Below, piece by piece: positions 61,838-64,000 of a DNA stretch of 64,000 nucleotides. Position 1 is the stretch's first letter. Every line of letters begins with the position of its first letter. The translations under genes were made by a program, and so were the position numbers. Under the pieces are notes generated by a model that saw nothing but the letters and a program-made list of their open reading frames with translations, ran no database searches and was not told the DNA's origin. The stretch is from positions 1-64,000 of the forward strand of contig NZ_JACYXJ010000001.1 of NCBI RefSeq assembly GCF_014842925.1, read 5' to 3'. The stretch comes from Roseibium polysiphoniae (GTDB lineage Bacteria > Pseudomonadota > Alphaproteobacteria > Rhizobiales > Stappiaceae).

Positions 61838-63451
61838 ATGGCACTACGAAACCTAAGGGGAGCCGCATTGGCAGCCCTGTCAATTGCCGCCCTCGCAACA
61901 GTGTCATTCGACGCCTGGGCAGCTGGCACGCTCCGTGTCGGCATGACAGCGTCGGACATCCCTCTCACCACCGGTCAGACCGACCAGGGCGGCGAAGGTA
62001 TGCGCTTCATGGGCTACACGGTCTATGATTCCCTCATCGAGTGGGATCTGACCAGTGCAGACAAGGCCTCAGTGTTGATCCCGGGCCTGGCGACCGAATG
62101 GACTGTTGATCCCGACGACAACACAAAATGGACGTTCAAGATCCGCGAAGGCGTGACCTTCCATGACGGCAGCCCGTTCACGGCACATGATGTTGTCTGG
62201 AATTTCGACAAGCTGCTGGTACCGGAGAGCGAACAGTATGATCCGCGCCAGTCTGCGCAGGGAAAGTCCCGCATTCCTGCCGTGGCTTCCTATAAGGCAC
62301 TCGACGACTTCACTCTTGAAATTATAACCAAGACCCCGGACGCGACCCTGCCTTACCAGCTCGCCTGGATCCTGATGTCGTCCAAGGCAAACTGGGAAGC
62401 GCTCGACAAGAATTGGGAAGAAGTGGCCAAGGCCCCTTCCGGCACCGGCCCATGGAAACTGACTGGCTTCGTTCCGCGTGAACGCGCAGAATTGGTCCCC
62501 AATGAAGCCTATTGGGACGCAAGCCGTGTACCGCAGTTGGACAAAATGGTCCTGATGCCGCTGCCAGAACCGAATGCCCGGACTGCAGCCCTTCTTTCAG
62601 GGCAGGTTGACTGGATCGAAGCACCGGCTCCAGACACCATTCCCGCCCTGACCGGCAATGGCATGGAAATCGTCTCCAACGCCTACCCACACAACTGGAC
62701 CTGGCACCTGTCGCGCCTGGAAGGGTCTCCCTGGAACGACATTCGCGTCCGCAAGGCTGCAAACCTGGCTATCGACCGGGACGGCCTGAAAGCGCTCCTC
62801 GGTGGCCTCGCCATTCCGGCGAAAGGGTTCCTTCCTCCAGCCAGCCAGTGGTTCGGCGAGCCAACCTTCGAAGTGAAGTATGACCCAGAAGCTGCCAAGG
62901 CCCTGTTGGCTGAAGCCGGTTTCGGTCCGGAAAATCCGATTAAGGCCAAAGCGCTGATCTCGCCGTCCGGCTCCGGTCAGATGCTGCCTTTGCCGATGAA
63001 CGAATACGTTCAGCAGAGCCTGGCAGAAGTTGGCATTGAAGTTGAGTTCATGGTTGTCGAATGGAACCAGATGATCAATCTGTGGCGTGCAGGTGCTGCA
63101 GATCCGAGCGTCGACGGCTCCCAGTCCATCAACTTCACCTACTTTATCCAGGATCCGTTCACCGGACTGATCCGGCATCTTTCCTGTGACCTGATTGCAC
63201 CGAACGGCACCAACTGGGGCCACTATTGCGACCCGGAAATGCAGGCTCTGTTCGACGAGATCAAGACCACTTTTGATCCCGAAGCCCAGAACGCGGTGCT
63301 GCGCAAGACACATGAGAAATACGTCAATGACGCGCTTTTCCTCATGGTGACCCACGACGTGGCGCCACGCGCCATGAGCCCGAAGGTCAAGGGCTTCATT
63401 CAGGCTCAGAACTGGTACCAGAACTTCTCCGGTATCACGATCGAAGAATAA
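61838..63451 (+). CDS. ABC transporter substrate-binding protein (DppA/OppA family)
   Basis: 537 residues with a signal peptide (ALAALSIAALATVSFDAWAA). The SBP family 5 pattern is KWTFKIREGVTFHDGSPFTA (about 101-120), VRKAANLAIDRDGLKALLGG and DPEAAKALLAEAGFGPENPI. The missing long C-terminal loop of peptide binders and the gene context (amidase, D-carbamoylase) suggest an opine, hydantoin or ureido-type ligand instead of peptides. It is followed by a permease gene; the rest of the operon is beyond the window. Confidence 0.88.
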   Translation: MALRNLRGAALAALSIAALATVSFDAWAAGTLRVGMTASDIPLTTGQTDQGGEGMRFMGYTVYDSLIEWDLTSADKASVLIPGLATEWTVDPDDNTKWTFKIREGVTFHDGSPFTAHDVVWNFDKLLVPESEQYDPRQSAQGKSRIPAVASYKALDDFTLEIITKTPDATLPYQLAWILMSSKANWEALDKNWEEVAKAPSGTGPWKLTGFVPRERAELVPNEAYWDASRVPQLDKMVLMPLPEPNARTAALLSGQVDWIEAPAPDTIPALTGNGMEIVSNAYPHNWTWHLSRLEGSPWNDIRVRKAANLAIDRDGLKALLGGLAIPAKGFLPPASQWFGEPTFEVKYDPEAAKALLAEAGFGPENPIKAKALISPSGSGQMLPLPMNEYVQQSLAEVGIEVEFMVVEWNQMINLWRAGAADPSVDGSQSINFTYFIQDPFTGLIRHLSCDLIAPNGTNWGHYCDPEMQALFDEIKTTFDPEAQNAVLRKTHEKYVNDALFLMVTHDVAPRAMSPKVKGFIQAQNWYQNFSGITIEE

Positions 63452-63457
63452 GAAAAC

Positions 63458-63488
63458 AGAAGTTCGCGGGGCCTTCTCGCGAACTTCT
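63458..63488 (+). other. perfect hairpin after the binding-protein gene
   Basis: AGAAGTTCGCG (63458-63468) pairs with CGCGAACTTCT (63478-63488), an 11-bp stem with a 9-nt loop, 6 nt after the stop codon. CTTAACG follows, so this is not a T-tract terminator. Confidence 0.7.
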
Positions 63489-63576
63489 CTTAACGTTCTG
63501 CCGCGCCCAGCGGTCCGCGTAGGCCAGCCCCGTTCGCTGCCCAATAGCCCGAAGCCAAAAACACACGGCCGCCTCA

Positions 63577-64000
63577 ATGTTTGCATATCTCATACGCCGA
63601 CTGGTCTACGTCCTGCCTGTTGCCGTTGGCGTCAGCATCATTTGCTTCCTGCTGGTCCATATAGCTCCAGGAGATCCGTTGACGGCGATCATGCCGGTCG
63701 ACGCCACGCAGGAAGAGCAGGCGGCCATGCGTTCTGCCTATGGGCTCGATAAGCCGCTACCTGTTCAATATGCGATCTGGATCGGCAAGGCGGTCACCGG
63801 TGATCTCGGCAAGTCCATCGCAACAGGTCGCCCGGTCGCAGGCGAGGTGTTCTCCGCGGTCAAGAACTCGCTTTTGCTCGCGTTCACCGCCAGCGTAATC
63901 GCCTTTCCGATAGGCCTATTGCTCGGTTTCATCGCAGGCTACTTCCGAGACACGATCATTGATCGACTGGTCACGGCCTTCGCCATCACCGGTGTCTCGG
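63577..64000 (+). CDS. ABC transporter permease (DppB/GsiC type), truncated by window end
   Basis: At least 141 residues from MFAYLIRRLVYVLPVAVGVS. The DppB pattern is seen: SIICFLLVHIAPGDPL in the first helix, RSAYGLDKPLPVQYAIWIGK, VTGDLGKSIATGRPV and the second helix NSLLLAFTASVIAFPIGLLL. It forms the inner-membrane channel for the binding protein upstream. The frame is open to base 64000. Confidence 0.9.
   Translation, partial: MFAYLIRRLVYVLPVAVGVSIICFLLVHIAPGDPLTAIMPVDATQEEQAAMRSAYGLDKPLPVQYAIWIGKAVTGDLGKSIATGRPVAGEVFSAVKNSLLLAFTASVIAFPIGLLLGFIAGYFRDTIIDRLVTAFAITGVS

Noticed and set aside
1..64000. CRISPR arrays, rRNA genes or prophage modules
   Set aside because: No regularly spaced repeats, no rRNA signature and no phage structural genes were seen.

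Overview
The window is 64 kb of GC-rich (about 60 percent by eye) bacterial chromosome. Gene content and layout point to an alphaproteobacterium of the Hyphomicrobiales, plausibly a marine Stappiaceae (Roseibium/Labrenzia-like). The evidence is a rhizobial-type malonate TRAP operon, nasTS-controlled nitrate assimilation, a homogentisate pathway cluster, ExoD, BKACE and class III cyclase genes. The taxon is an inference from gene content only.

Region by region. 0-1.1 kb: end of an IS3-family element, then a two-gene Cys-rich/DNA-binding-like pair. 1.2-6.8 kb: two paralogous modules, each a MarR regulator divergent from a secreted YHYH-domain protein; between them lies an AT-richer cassette (cytochrome b561, ABM-fold protein, third MarR) bounded by a 31-bp direct repeat. 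6.8-13.6 kb: malonate uptake and catabolism (GntR, TRAP matPQM, malonyl-CoA decarboxylase, malonyl-CoA synthetase). 13.6-22.3 kb: SDR, AraC, nitroreductase, periplasmic rhodanese, ChrR-like cupin, membrane TPR regulator, DUF87 ATPase and small hypothetical genes. 22.5-29.3 kb: one co-directional aromatic-degradation run (homogentisate dioxygenase, two MBL proteins, fumarylacetoacetase-family enzyme, DinB protein, FAD hydroxylase, DUF2783). 29.5-35.9 kb: GAF-PAS-GGDEF-EAL protein, BKACE with a dehydrogenase, YihY, ExoD, SAP/Rho-N-like protein.

36-50.1 kb is a complete assimilatory nitrate system: nasT and nasS, a sigma54-like promoter, a NasT-type RNA leader ending in an intrinsic terminator, then nrtA-nrtB-nrtC (fused double ATPase), globin, nirB, nirD, nasA and cysG. 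50.1-55.1 kb is a leftward trio: secreted caspase-like protein, CHASE2 class III cyclase, and a secreted FecR-like protein. 55.5-56.1 kb carries tRNA-Pro(CGG) and tRNA-Gln(TTG). A decayed serine recombinase lies just past tRNA-Gln. From 56.9 kb to the end is an accessory-looking catabolic block: hydantoin-racemase-like protein, fumarylacetoacetase-family enzyme, N-carbamoyl-D-amino-acid hydrolase, amidase, FadR-type regulator and a peptide/opine-type ABC transporter that runs off the window.

The most distinctive observations are the 31-bp-bounded cassette, the caspase/cyclase/FecR-like trio, the double transcription control of the nitrate operon, and several enzymes whose catalytic residues are altered: an EAL domain lacking its general-base Glu, an MBL protein lacking one metal site, and a racemase lacking both catalytic Cys. 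All identities come from reading translated sequence and motifs; no database search was run.
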